A stretch of 64,000 nt of DNA from Amorphophallus konjac (lineage: Eukaryota; Streptophyta; Magnoliopsida; Alismatales; Araceae), in assembly GCA_022559845.1 (NCBI GenBank), contig CM040126.1, forward strand, positions 51,764,458-51,828,457. Reading direction: 5' to 3'. The position numbers and the translations under genes were made by a program. The notes under the pieces were generated by a model. The model had not been told where the DNA came from and ran no database searches. It saw nothing but the letters and a program-made list of their open reading frames with translations. Positions 1-10,370 of this stretch are shown here, in pieces (position 1 is the stretch's first letter; each line of letters opens with the position of its first letter).

Positions 1-220
1 TCAGATCAAATAAATAGTGTTGGGTTCAATCATTTAAAAATCAATTTATTTTATTTTTATTTTTATTTTTTAAAATAATCAAATAGTGGTATGACTTGCA
101 CCAAGTTAGGATATCTTAAGAACCACTTTAAAAAAAAATTAAATAAAAAAAGTACACACCTAATGTGTATAGCATAGCTAAGTGTGCAGCGAGCCAAACT
201 CATATATATGAGGTTAAGGT
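1..220. other. AT-rich flank of element A
   Basis: This stretch is AT-rich with T- and A-runs. I see no gene or recognisable repeat in it. It is the left-hand target DNA of element A, and its continuation resumes at 7447 on the other side. Confidence 0.6.
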
Positions 221-225
221 GGTGG

Positions 226-2505
226 TGCGGACACCCGAGCGCATGCGAGACACGAGCCGGCGAGCCACCGGAACCGCACGAGGAGCACGACTCGAGCCAC
301 CTCAGCATCCCTATGGCTCGGAGACAGTCTGGAGGTTCCCCACTGAGTCATAGCATTTATCATATTTTTTTGGGATTTTTATTTGTGTGTAATGTATTTT
401 ATTTTCTTTTCGTCAGTGTGTAATTTAGATAGTTCGAGGGGCTTATGTGCAAAATGGGGATCCCTGGGTCCCACGGGCCCCCACTCCACTCCCATTGGGC
501 CACCTCAGCTCTAGGGCCCCTGTGGGGTCAGTCAACCCTCCATGGAGGCTTCTAGAAGGGTGGGCCAAAGGAGGGGGACAATGGACTTGAAAAGTCCACA
601 TGGGAGGCCACCAACCCCACCTACCATGTCCCCCCTTGACCCTCCTTGGTCAAGGTGCGCCCCCCTCCCCTTTTTTGTTTAATATTTTGTTGTATTTTGA
701 TCAAACTCCATCCTAGCCATCCATCCCCAACCCCTAGATCCAACGGTGGAGGATGAGTTTGGTGGGAGTCATATATAAGGCATGTAATTACCATTTTCTT
801 GAATTAATGTCATTTTGAACTTGAAAATTGTTGGAGCATGGCCTAGGCCGCCCCCTTCCTCTCTCCCTCTCCCCCTTGCAGCTATGAAGGTTGCTTCTTG
901 GTGGTGTGACTCCACCCTATCAGTTCCGGTCACCGCCGCCACGAGCCGCTACCGCACCGCCATCGCCATCAACGGAGTTCTGCCTGCACAGTACCACAGT
1001 AGCTTGCTCGAAATTCACAGGTCTTCCCCGAGCTCATTTGGCTACCAAATTTGGAGGAGTTGTTTCTGGGGTGTTCCTCTCCACCCACAAAAATCAGGCC
1101 AGCATTCAGATCCCGTTTCCTATTTTTTGATTTTCGTCCACTCTTCCATTTCGGTTCTGCCAGAGTTCTGTCCAGGTTCACCTCCGCCCTGAGTTTCACG
1201 TCTTAGATCCACTTTTTGATCTCTGTTAGTTTGCCCAATTTTACTGGGGGTTCCACCCATCCACCCCTTAATCCACAATTGTTCTCAATTTTTGATTCGC
1301 CCATCTCATATTTTCTAAAAATCGTTCTCATACCCATCTACAGTTCTGTCCTCCTGTTCCCAGCTCCGACCACCAGTCACCCCAAAAATCATAACAAATC
1401 GTAGCCACCTCCAAATTAAATTCTAAAAATAGTCCCAGTTCCGTGGTTTGATTCCCTACAACTTCTAAGATGAGCTTGAAGCTTGAATACAACTATAAGT
1501 AGGCGGTCAACGGCCATTTACAGGAAACTGATATGCTGATATGAGATTTCGGGAGCTGTGGAGCAGAGAATTGAAAAATAGTTAAAGCCCAGGTCCGCGT
1601 AGGTTCAGAAGAGTCCACTGGCCCTAGATTGAAGGATTTCGAATCCTCTTTCCAACGGCGCTGGTTTCGTCGCATTCTGGCGACGGGGCCGATCGCAGCG
1701 GCCATTTTTGCCGGGGCGCACGCTGTTGAAACAGTAACATCAGCTCGTGGACAGCATCCTCTCCACTTGGGAACCGGAGGCACCCGGCCTCCGGTGAGTG
1801 TCGCCGGTTGGCCGCCGTCCAGGAAGCGCGCTGCCAGGGGTCCCCATTACAGTGGGACCCACCCCGCCAGACCCAGAGGATAGGATAGCATGTGGGCCCC
1901 ACAGCCCATTGATTGCGCCGTCCGGAAGGCACGAGAACGCGGAGTTCGGCGCGTCGAGATGACATCAAGATGCTACCCGTCAACCTGATTTGCGTGATCC
2001 CCGGGCCCCACATGTGACCTTTTACCTCCCTACGTTGAGTGGGTCGAATCTCTTTGTACCGCTGTGAATTATGTTAACCGGGGGTCCGTAAGTCAGCCGG
2101 GGTGTCTTCGCCACGCCGGGTGCGTGGAGGTAAAGGTCTTAACTCCTTGGCGTTACATTGCTTAGCTAGTATATGGTCTTAGGCCGCTGCCGAGAGTGTA
2201 GGTACTAGCCCGTGTGTCCATGTCACCGCTGTGAGAGTGAGAGTGACCCGTCCCGCGACTCGATCCGAGTCTGGAAGTTGAGTCGGACTACCCTTGACCT
2301 CCACCGGTTCTTTAACCGCGCACGGTCCGCGCTTTCCCTCGCTTGGGACGACGAGTGAGCTTCCACTTCTGTTAGCGACGTTTCGCCAGTAGGAGCTCGT
2401 AGTGTCGTGCTTAGTGTCTCCTTGGTGTGTGTTGCTGGTCGTGTCTTCATGTAGAGTCCGAGGGTGGCACCATATAGTGTCGTCTCCTTAGTCCGTCCCG
2501 CATCA
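226..2505 (+). repeat. Element A 5' LTR
   Basis: This 2,280-bp repeat has TG...CA ends and matches 5159-7441 along its length. It contains a TATA-like box at 771-780. Short open frames in it (for example around 815-1192 and 1629-2013) recur in the other LTR and resemble no protein I know; I treat them as chance frames. Confidence 0.93.
771..780 (+). promoter_or_regulatory. Element A LTR TATA box
   Basis: ATATATAAGG lies about 545 bp into the LTR and recurs at 5704-5713 in the 3' LTR. The position suits the U3/R promoter of a long plant LTR. The start site itself is not visible. Confidence 0.55.
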
Positions 2506-2508
2506 GTT

Positions 2509-2520
2509 TGGTATCAGAGC
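2509..2520 (+). other. Element A primer binding site (initiator tRNA-Met)
   Basis: TGGTATCAGAGC begins 3 nt after the 5' LTR end. It is the complement of the 3' end of plant initiator tRNA-Met, the usual primer of chromoviruses and many copia elements. Confidence 0.9.
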
Positions 2521-2647
2521 GAGTTGAGTCTAGGGTAGTCTTTGCATAAGTATTGCATGCATCATGGTCTAAGTCGAGTCTAGGATCATCATCATTTTCA
2601 AGATAAAAAAAATGTGTTTTAAAATTGCATTTTCATCCTGATAACTC

Positions 2648-2747
2648 GGTATATCAAAAGGTGTTGTCCGAACGTTAGGTTACGCCTATCGGGAAGACCG
2701 CACACTTGCGCGAGTGATCTTCGGATCGATTAACTCCGCCATGTACC
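2648..2747 (+). other. Leader motif of about 100 nt, shared with element F
   Basis: This leader segment starts GGTATATC and ends GTACC, so its ends can pair. It contains a potential imperfect hairpin with arms GAAGACCGCAC and GAGTGATCTTC. Two diverged copies lie at 51185-51284 and 51391-51478 inside element F, which belongs to another superfamily. Similarity by eye continues for some tens of nt on either side. It may be a packaging or dimerisation signal, but that is inference. Confidence 0.6.
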
Positions 2748-2877
2748 GGATATTGGTTTAGGTCTAGGTGCATTAGTCGGTGTTTGCATTAGTTAGTGCA
2801 TTCTAACCTTGCATAGCCGATCTAGTGTAGTGCCCAAGTGTCAGCATGTCCAACATATAGTTCCCCCCCAATTTCCC

Positions 2878-4479
2878 ATGGATTCCCAATCACCCGGGCA
2901 ATATGGCCGTTGGTCCACCCATGGGCTTGGCAACCACCCACTCCACTTCCATAGGCCCGAAGCCTCGGATTTTTATGGCTCCAATGGCCCGAGCGACTAC
3001 CTCAAGTGGGAGGCCGCCATGGACACATACTTCGATTGTTATACTATGTCCGAGGCAATGCAATTCTCTTTCGCCAAAGAGCGGCTTCTTCATGAGGCTG
3101 CCGAAAAGTGGGATTACATCGAAAGAATGAGAGAGGTTAGGGGGCAATGGCCCATCGAGTCATGGTGGGACATGAAGAGAGAGCTTAGGAAGGTCTACGT
3201 GCCCCAACCGGTCACCTCCAACCGGCCCCACCAAATCACTTCCAACCAAGTGAGTCCTAGTCGGAGGCAAAGAGCCCCACACGTAGATGAGCCAAGACCC
3301 ACTCCTAGGACGGTTGACTACGGGCGAGTCCACCATGATATCCTTATTCCAACCCACTCCGTTGCCGAACTTATGTAAATGATTTTGGACCGGTTGGATG
3401 GGGAGGATAGGACACGTACTCCTAGTGATGTACTCCTACCCGAGCCTAAGGAGGTCATCACCGGTAGTCTTAACCCGGCCCCATGAACGGAGTCCCCAAG
3501 CCCTCTCCCCATCATAGTGGATCCTCATTCCCCACCCACGAGAGCTCCCATGCTACCACCCTCTACTTCCGAACTCTATTCGGAACCATCTCATTTGGAG
3601 CCACCCAAGCCCGAACCACCCGTATTTCTAACGGGTACACTTTACATAGCCGAGTCACTACTTAGTTGGCTCAAGGATAGCTTGGTCCCACTTCCCTTCT
3701 AATCTATGGACCCTATCCTACCTCTGGTGCCAATCAACTCATTCCATACCACTTTCCGGTCTAGTCACTATGTGGATACAATGGATGACCTTCTTAAAGG
3801 GTTAGACCGGCAATTGACATTTACGCACTTGTGGGCTCCAGGCTTCGACCAACCCACAGGTCGTAGTTTCACTCATCCCGCTTTAGGGTCCATCACCTCC
3901 GTGTATACCGTGGGTCATGTTACCACGGAGGTTCTTCTACTCCTCCCGTTACCGGTCGAGCCCGACTTCATTCCTTTTATCCCGAGGGAGGAGCCATATC
4001 TTCTATACACTGTCTCATCTACCACGATGGATGGAGGTGACCATCACCTTCAGGAATTTCAAACATGGGACTATGTAATGGAAGAACCGAGGGGTCACAC
4101 ATTCTTTGACCCATTCGACCCCTTCGCTAGTGGGCCTCGTGATCCACCACTTCCCTTCTACCTTGTCAAGGAAGTCCCCTACCACTCTCTTCCCACTCAG
4201 GCCAATCAACCTCCACATAGCAATAGGTCCGATGATTGGGGAACATGGCATACCTTACCTACATCTAGGGGTATTGACAAAGGTAGTTTTAGATCTCCCA
4301 ATCCTCCCACATCCAAGCCCGATACACCTACTTCCGGCCCTCCCAAATCCCATGGGCAGCCACATGCTAGGGACAAAGTAGGATGTCTAGGAGTCCTACT
4401 TTCCACCAACCACCGGTTACATCTAGTGCATGCTTGGTACACATTCGGGTGTCCTGGTCCACCTTTTGCATATGCATGA
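2878..4479 (+). pseudogene. Element A gag-like frame with a proline-rich extension, broken by three stops
   Basis: One reading frame runs from the first in-frame ATG (2878) to 4479, interrupted only by stops at 3376, 3484 and 3703. The first part matches the retrotransposon gag (capsid) pattern: FYGSN, then a YLKWE segment, AEKWDYI, and WWDMKRELRKVYVPQPV at about codons 85-106. Gag builds the cytoplasmic particle that packages element RNA. No CCHC zinc knuckle or protease DSG motif is present. The 257-codon segment after 3703 is rich in proline and histidine and I do not recognise it; it replaces the protease-to-integrase region of a normal chromovirus. The same frame staying open on both sides of each stop suggests a once-intact frame of about 530 codons that decayed after insertion. 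Confidence 0.7.
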
Positions 4480-4511
4480 GTCGGATTAACTGTAGGGTTG
4501 TTTAGGGTTGT

Positions 4512-5279
4512 GTGTGCATCCATGTGTTTTTTTCTTTTGCTAAGCATGTTAGGAGTTTGCATGACGACATTCGTCGTCACATTGAGTCCAGCAATGCGTG
4601 TTACAAAGAGCTAGATGATGCTCACCGACACCACCGAGAGTTCCAAGAGGGCGAATATGTCATGATCAGGGTAAGACCTGAACGGTTTCCCTATGGAACC
4701 GTTAAGAAGTTGCAAGCTCGCGGAGCCGGTCCATTTAGAGTGTTGAAACGCGTTAGATCCAATGCGTATGTTGTGGACCTGCCCGAGGAATACGGTATAA
4801 GCTCTACTTTTAATGTTTCGGATCTAGTTGCATATAGGGACCCAACGGTGATCCCTAGTGAGCCTTTCGAGCCATCTCCTCCCATTGAGAGTGATCCCAC
4901 ACCTGAGTGTCCACCTCCAGCCCCTTTGTCACGGCAGCATGAGCATATATATCATATACTGGATGAGCAGGTGACAGTTACCAGGAGTGGATCCTACCCG
5001 CGCTACCAAGTGCGATGGAGAGGACGGCCCGCTACCGACGACACGTGGATCACACATGGAGAGTTGCAGCGGATTGATCCGGACCTTCTGGAGCGATACA
5101 GGAGCGATGCAGACCCTTACTCGACAGGGTCGAGTTTCTCCCACCCGGGGAGAATTGGTGCGGACACCCGAGCGCATGCGAGACACGAGCCGGCGAGCCA
5201 CCGGTACCGCACGAGGAGCACGACTCGAGCCACCTCAGCATCCCTATGGCTCGGAGACAGTCTGGAGGTTCCCCACTGA
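4512..5279 (+). pseudogene. Element A integrase C-terminus plus chromodomain remnant
   Basis: The open stretch begins at a GTG with no in-frame ATG, so it is probably the 3' remnant of a pol gene. Residues 14-110 match the integrase C-terminal region of chromoviruses (the AKHVRSLHDDI segment, EFQEGEYVMIRVRPERFP, KKLQARGAGPF, STFNVSDLVAY). Residues about 144-198 form a chromodomain-like module (EHIYHILDEQ, RYQVRWRGRP, DDTWITHGEL), which in this family targets integration to chromatin with particular histone marks. The integrase zinc finger and D,D35E core are missing. The frame runs past 5159 and ends about 40 codons inside the 3' LTR, as also reported for some CRM-type chromoviruses. Lineage assignment beyond chromovirus is uncertain. 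Confidence 0.78.
5145..5158 (+). other. Element A polypurine tract
   Basis: The purine-rich stretch CCGGGGAGAATTGG lies directly before the 3' LTR, where plus-strand priming is expected. It is interrupted by pyrimidines, so it is a weak match. Confidence 0.55.
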
Positions 5280-7441
5280 GTCATAGCATTTATCATATTT
5301 TTTTGAGATTTTTATTTGTGTGTAATGTATTTTATTTTCTTTTCGTCAGTGTGTAATTTAGATAGTTCAAGGGGCTTATATGCAAAATGGGGATCCCTGG
5401 GTCCCACGGGCCCCCACTCCACTCCCATTGGGCCACCTTAGCTCTAGGGCCCCTGTGGGGTCAGTCAACCCTCCATGGAGGCTTTTAGAAGGGTGGGCCA
5501 AGGGAGGGGGACAATGGACTTGAAAAGTCCACATGGGAGGCCACCAACCCCACCTACCATGTCCCCCCTTGACCCTCCTTGGTCAAGGTGCGCCCCCCTC
5601 CCCTTTTTTGTTTAATATTTTGTTGTATTTTGATCAAACTCCATCCTAGCCATCCATCCCCAACCCCTAGATCCAACGGTGGAGGATGAGTTTGGTGGGA
5701 GTCATATATAAGGCATGTAATTACCATTTTCTTGAATTAATGCCATTTTGAACTTGAAAATTGTTGGAGCATGGCCTAGGCCGCCCCCTTCCTCTCTCCC
5801 TCTCCCCCTTGCAGCTGTGAAGGTTGCTTCTTGGTGGTGTGACTCCACCCTATCAGTTCCGGTCGCCGCCGCCGCCGCCACGAGCCGCTACCGCACCGCC
5901 ATCGCCATCAACGGAGTTCTGCCTGCGCAGTACCATAATAGCTTGCTCGAAATTCACAGGTCTTCCCCGAGCTCATTTGGCTACCAAATTTGGAGGAGTT
6001 GTTCATGGGGTGTTCCTCTCCACCCACAAAAATCAGGCCAGCATTCAGATCCCGTTTCCTATTTTTTGATTTTTGTCCACTCTTCCATTTCGGTTCTACC
6101 AGAGTTCTGTCCAGGTTCACCTCTGCCCTGAGTTTCACGTCTTAGATCCACTTTTTGATCTCTGTTAGTTCGCCCAATTTTACTGGGGGTTCCACCCATC
6201 CACCCCTTAATCCACAATTGTTCTCAATTTTTGATTCGCCCATCTCATATTTTCTAAAAATCGTTCTCAGACCCATCTATAGTTCTGTCCTCCTGTTCCC
6301 AGCTCCGACCACCAGTCCCTCCAAAAATCATAAAAAATCGCCGCCCCCTCCAAATCAAATTCTAAAAACAGTCCCAGTTCCGTGGTTTGATTTCCTACAA
6401 CTTCTAAGATGAGCTCAAAGCCTGAATCCAACTGTACGTAGGAGGTCAATGGCCATTTACAGGAAACTGATATGCTGATATGAGATTTCGGGAGCTGTGG
6501 AGTAGAGAATTGAAAAATAGTTAAAGCCCCGGTCCGCGTAGGTTCAGAAGAGTCCATTGGCCCTAGATTGAAGGATTTCGAATCCTCTTTCCAATGGCGC
6601 TAGTTTCGTCGCATTCTGGTGACGGGGCCGATCGCAGCGGCCGTTTTCGCCGGGGCGCGCGCTGCTGAAACAGCAACATCAGCTCGTGGACAGCATCCTC
6701 TCCACTTGGGAACCGGAGGCACCTGGCCTCCGGTGAGTGTCGCCGGTTGGCCGCCGTCCAGGAAGCGCGCTGCCAGGGTTCCCCATTACAGTGGGACCCA
6801 CCCCTCCAGACCCGGAGGATAGGACAGCGTGTGGGCCCCACAGCCCATTGATTGCGCCGTCCGGAAGGCACGAGAATGCGGAGTTCGGCGCGTCGAGACG
6901 AATCAAGATGCTGCCCGTCAACCTGATTTGCGTGATCCCCGGGCCCCACATGTGACCTTTTACCTCCCTGCGTGGAGTGGGTCGAATCTCTTTGTACCGC
7001 TGTGAATTATGTTAATTGGGGGTTCGTAAGTCAGCCGGTGTCTTCGCCACGCCGGGTGCGTGGAGGTAAAGGTCTTAACTCCTTGGCGTTACATTACTTA
7101 GCTAGTATATGGTCTTAGGCCGCTGCCGAGAGTGTAGGTACTAGTCCGTGTGTCCATGTCACCGCTGTGAGAGTGAGAGTGACCCGTCCCGCGACTCGAT
7201 CCGAGTCCGAAAGTTGAGTCGGACTACCCTTGACCTCCGCCGGTTCCTTAACCGCGCACGGTCCGCGCTTTCCCTCGCTTGGGATGACGAGTGAGCTTCC
7301 ACTTCTGTTAGCGACGTTTCGCCAGTAGGAGCTCGTAGTGTCGGGCTTAGTGTCTCCCTGGTGTGTGTTACTGGTCGTGTCTTCATCTAGAGTCTGAGGG
7401 TGGCACCATATAGTGTTGTCTCCTTAGTCCGTCCCGCATCA
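5159..7441 (+). repeat. Element A 3' LTR
   Basis: This 2,283-bp copy of the LTR is followed directly by the target duplication GGTGG (7442-7446). Visible differences from the 5' copy include an extra GCC triplet run near 5870-5880 and scattered substitutions, for example ACGAATCAAG here against TGACATCAAG in the 5' copy. Confidence 0.93.
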
Positions 7442-7590
7442 GGTGGAGCTTGCAAATTTCTTGCTAGAGATTTAATCTGCTGGGGAGCTTCTTAGGAGGG
7501 CTAAATTGGGCTAAAGCAGGTCCATTATAAGGGATGTGGATCGCGTCTTGGATTCGATGTTGGTGATCAATCTATGATGGTTGATTTGAT

Positions 7591-8113
7591 CAAGGTTTGA
7601 CAACCGACCGTACCGACCGTATCAGTACTTTATTTATACGGTACCATACGGCACTGTACCATATTGTATCGCAATATGTCAACTATATAATACATATTTA
7701 TTGTAGTAAATTATGTGTTAAAATCATTTATAGATTAGTTAGTTAGAGAGTGACGTGCATCAACGTGTTCTCACGGTTCGAATCTAACGTTTATATTTTG
7801 GCCTTTTCTTTAAAAGAAAAATAAAAATTTAAAGAAAAATAATCTCCTGTTACGTTTCAAACCCGGATCAAAGGAACACTCCCAACCAATTTAGATATCA
7901 AAGTTTATTAAACATAAAATAGAAAATATAATATTAAAATGGATATAAGTACCGTTCCGGTTGCATACCACATGCCGACCGTATCAGTCTACTGCTAGTA
8001 CGGTCTGATATATGCGATACGTAATGTATCGGATCGATATTACAATCAGTCTACTATTGATACGGTCCGATACAAATGGTACGTAGTGTATCGGACCGAT
8101 ATTACAAACGTTG
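7591..8113. mobile_element. MITE-like element, probably hAT-type
   Basis: The 523-bp segment is flanked by the 8-bp direct repeat GATTTGAT (7583-7590 and 8114-8121), the duplication length typical of hAT transposons. Its ends are imperfect inverted repeats: CAAGGTTTGACAACCGACCG on the left, and CAACGTTTG followed by TAATATCGGTCCG when the right end is read on the - strand. The interior has repeated GTATCGGACCGATATTAC-like segments (about 7978-8106) and no ORF. It is a non-autonomous element needing a transposase from elsewhere. Confidence 0.6.
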
Positions 8114-8121
8114 GATTTGAT

Positions 8122-8599
8122 AACCCTTCAAATTTTTGACAGCTTTGAGCTTTTGGACGTGTCCAGAAGGATCTCCATCAGTGGTTTTTCTCGTCTCTAG
8201 TGCTCATTAGCTTATGGAGAAGAGTGTGGAGGGTCAGCAACTCTCAAGGTTCATGGAGAAGAAACAACTTCGGCTTGTCTTCAAGCCAAGGTGTAGAAAG
8301 ATGCGGCGTGGATTTGAAGATTTCGTTTCATATCTTGATATAGTTAAGTTGTAGTCTTATTTGTAGTATTCCTAGTTAAGGTTGGACTCTTGTATACTAT
8401 ATAAGGAGAGAGAAGGGTCTATTTTTGTGTCTCTTGGGGGTTACCAAGGTGCCCCTTGGGAGCAGCCATCTGGGGTGTGCTATGTGCGAGAGTCTTTATG
8501 GGGAGGAGAGTTCTCTCTTCTATTCTTGTACATCCATCTGGTTTTGCCACTATAGTGAAGTGTGTGCACTAGCGGATGATTGACACGTGTCTTCTTTTT
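8122..8599 (+). other. Unassigned region with an LTR-promoter-like segment
   Basis: No gene is visible. A TATA-like ACTATATAAGG near 8396-8406 follows AT-rich text and precedes purine-rich sequence, a layout seen in copia LTR promoters. I could not find a second copy or boundaries, so at most this is an LTR fragment. Confidence 0.25.
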
Positions 8600-9110
8600 T
8601 GCCATGTCTAGGTTTTTCGTCAGGTTTCAAGAGTTTAAAATCGTAATTATGGTGGGCCGATATCAATAGATCTGCTCCCCTTTCCAGCACTGTGATTCGC
8701 TCCACTTCCCCATAACAGCTACAGTTGCGACTGTCACGCTAGATTGTGAGGTCATTTTGGAGGTCTGAGGCCCGTTAACAATGGCATCCCTCTCTGGCCT
8801 TCGCCTATAAAGGTGGGGTCTTAGCAACTTCTTCCATATACATAAAAGAAAGATAGGAAAACATCTTCCTATCTTGCCAAAATCCCCTCTTGATAAAATG
8901 CACCACATCTCTCTAGCGGAGCCACCCGCACCCCATGGCTGCCCTTCTGTGTCTTCCTTGGGCAATCTCCCTTGCCTAGATCTATATCCACCTCCTGAGA
9001 GCCCTTCTCTCTTCCCTCCATTTATCTACTAACTTAAATATTGGAGGGTTCTCCCGAGGAACCCTCACCGTGGTGAAGAACTTTGTGCAGGTTGAATATC
9101 AGCAAGGTAC
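8600..9110 (+). repeat. Possible Tat-lineage (Ty3/gypsy) LTR fragment
   Basis: The segment has a TATA-like CCTATAAAGG near 8807-8816. Further on, ACTAACTTAAATATTGGAGG near 9030-9049 is followed by CGAGGAACCCTCACCGTGG and TGTGCAGGTT. Plant Tat elements commonly show that order in R/U5 (an 'acttaa..cggaggg' block, then 'cgtggt' and 'gcaggt'). There is no second LTR, PBS or target duplication, so this may be a decayed or solo fragment. Confidence 0.35.
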
Positions 9111-10084
9111 ACTCAAAGGATGCACATTTCTGATGGTCTAGCTAAGAAGCCTGGAAAGGGCACACTCACGCAGGGTATGTGGCATGGGGAGATCGACCAG
9201 ACCTCAACGTCCAGCGGGTCCAGGCTAATTCCCAAGGTGGAAAGTGACCACCAAACGGATTGAGAGTTATCGAGTAAGACCTCGGGAGCTCCGCCCCGGA
9301 TGACACCGGCTATATATAGCTAGTGCGATATCCCGAGTCCTCTTCAAGGAGGTGTCACCACATGCTCGTCCTAGAATCCCTAGTGTGAAGGGACATCATC
9401 ACAATGCCGTTATCTTGAGAATCGTGTGCTTGGTACTATTTCCCTATCTTTATAGGCTCAGGTCTTGCGTAGGTCGAACCAAAAGCAAGCACTCTCGGCC
9501 CACGAAAGAGCAGTCAAATCTACCGTCCTTTCTCCTCGACCACATACCTGTCAACGACGAGGGAGGAGGTATCATGCAGCGATGATCGACTCTAGACGAG
9601 CGTTTAAAGACTCGCCAAGGAAGGCTACAAAGTCCAAGAGAATGGCACTGATTGAAAAATTCAAATTGGTGGAGCTCGGCCAGGATCCGTGCCCTCTGAT
9701 ATCTAAAGATTGACTCTCTACGGGCAACGGTGACTCTTGTGACTTCAGAGCCTACCTAGAACCCCCTCCTCCCACCCGACTGAACAAATGACAGTCTTAA
9801 AACTCGTTTTGCCCTCTGACTATCTATGTTGCTTTTTCTCGGACTCTGTATATGAGCCTAATCTCTCTTTCCAATGTTATGTATTTTGCCACTTTTGGCA
9901 CCTTGTTATCAGTTTACTTGAATACTAAAAATATAAGTGTACGTAACATATGTAAGAATTTTGAAGTTGGAAAAAAAATCAACTTATGCGAAGAAAAGAC
10001 TGCACTGTAGAAATCTCATATCACACACCCCTAGGTCTCTAAAAATTGAGCATGCGATCAAATAGCTAGCTAGTCACATAAAAA
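9111..10084. other. Unassigned sequence, no gene recognised
   Basis: Only short open frames (up to 82 codons) occur, with no recognisable domain. It may be decayed internal sequence following the Tat-like LTR fragment, but I see no coding similarity to support that. Confidence 0.4.
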
Positions 10085-10095
10085 TGATAAAACAA

Positions 10096-10359
10096 CCTTT
10101 TTTTTTTTTTTTGACGATGACGAGTAATCTAACGAATTAGGAAATCTGGGTCACACATCCCCCGAGACATTCAGGGCTGCCCACCGCTCTCTCCTCACAC
10201 ACAGCCCGTTTAATCGGGATCGATTAACTTACAAGCGGTTAACAAATGGGGCCTCAAAGATTGAGAAGTACGTCACTAAATAAAATCTCCTCGAGGAATC
10301 AAACTTAAAACTTACTTTTTTGACGGAGACATTTCTACCATCCGGCCCACCCCGGGTAC
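10096..10359 (-). mobile_element. tRNA-type SINE with perfect 11-bp target duplication
   Basis: The 264-bp insertion is flanked by identical TGATAAAACAA copies (10085-10095 and 10360-10370). Read on the - strand it starts at 10359 and ends in a 15-nt A-run (T-run at 10098-10112), as expected for target-primed reverse transcription. Near its 5' end are Pol III promoter elements: TGGTAGAAATG (10340-10330), a full match to the A-box pattern, and GTTTGATTC (10304-10296), a one-mismatch B box, about 25 nt apart. It has no ORF, so mobility would depend on a LINE. I cannot name the family. Confidence 0.78.
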
Positions 10360-10370
10360 TGATAAAACAA

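Larger units (their letters stand above)
226..7441 (+). mobile_element. Element A: internally deleted chromovirus (Ty3/gypsy) LTR retrotransposon
   Basis: Two long direct repeats, each starting TGCGGACACC and ending CCGCATCA, bound a short 2.65-kb internal region. The 5-bp target duplication GGTGG lies immediately outside both ends (221-225 and 7442-7446), so both boundaries are exact. A primer binding site complementary to initiator tRNA-Met follows the left LTR, and a purine-rich tract precedes the right one. The internal region holds a gag-like frame, a proline-rich stretch and an integrase C-terminus with chromodomain. Protease, reverse transcriptase, RNase H and the integrase core are absent. 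The element is therefore non-autonomous and would have depended on a related chromovirus. The two LTRs are near-identical with scattered substitutions and small indels, so the insertion is not very recent. Confidence 0.93.

Noticed and set aside
7735..7795. tRNA- or SINE-like region with GGTTCGAATCT resembling a B box
   Set aside because: No convincing cloverleaf or A box at a fitting distance, and it lies inside the MITE-like element.
8663..9585. Short frames of 77-100 codons around the Tat-like LTR fragment
   Set aside because: No domain, no codon-use support and they fall in LTR-like sequence.
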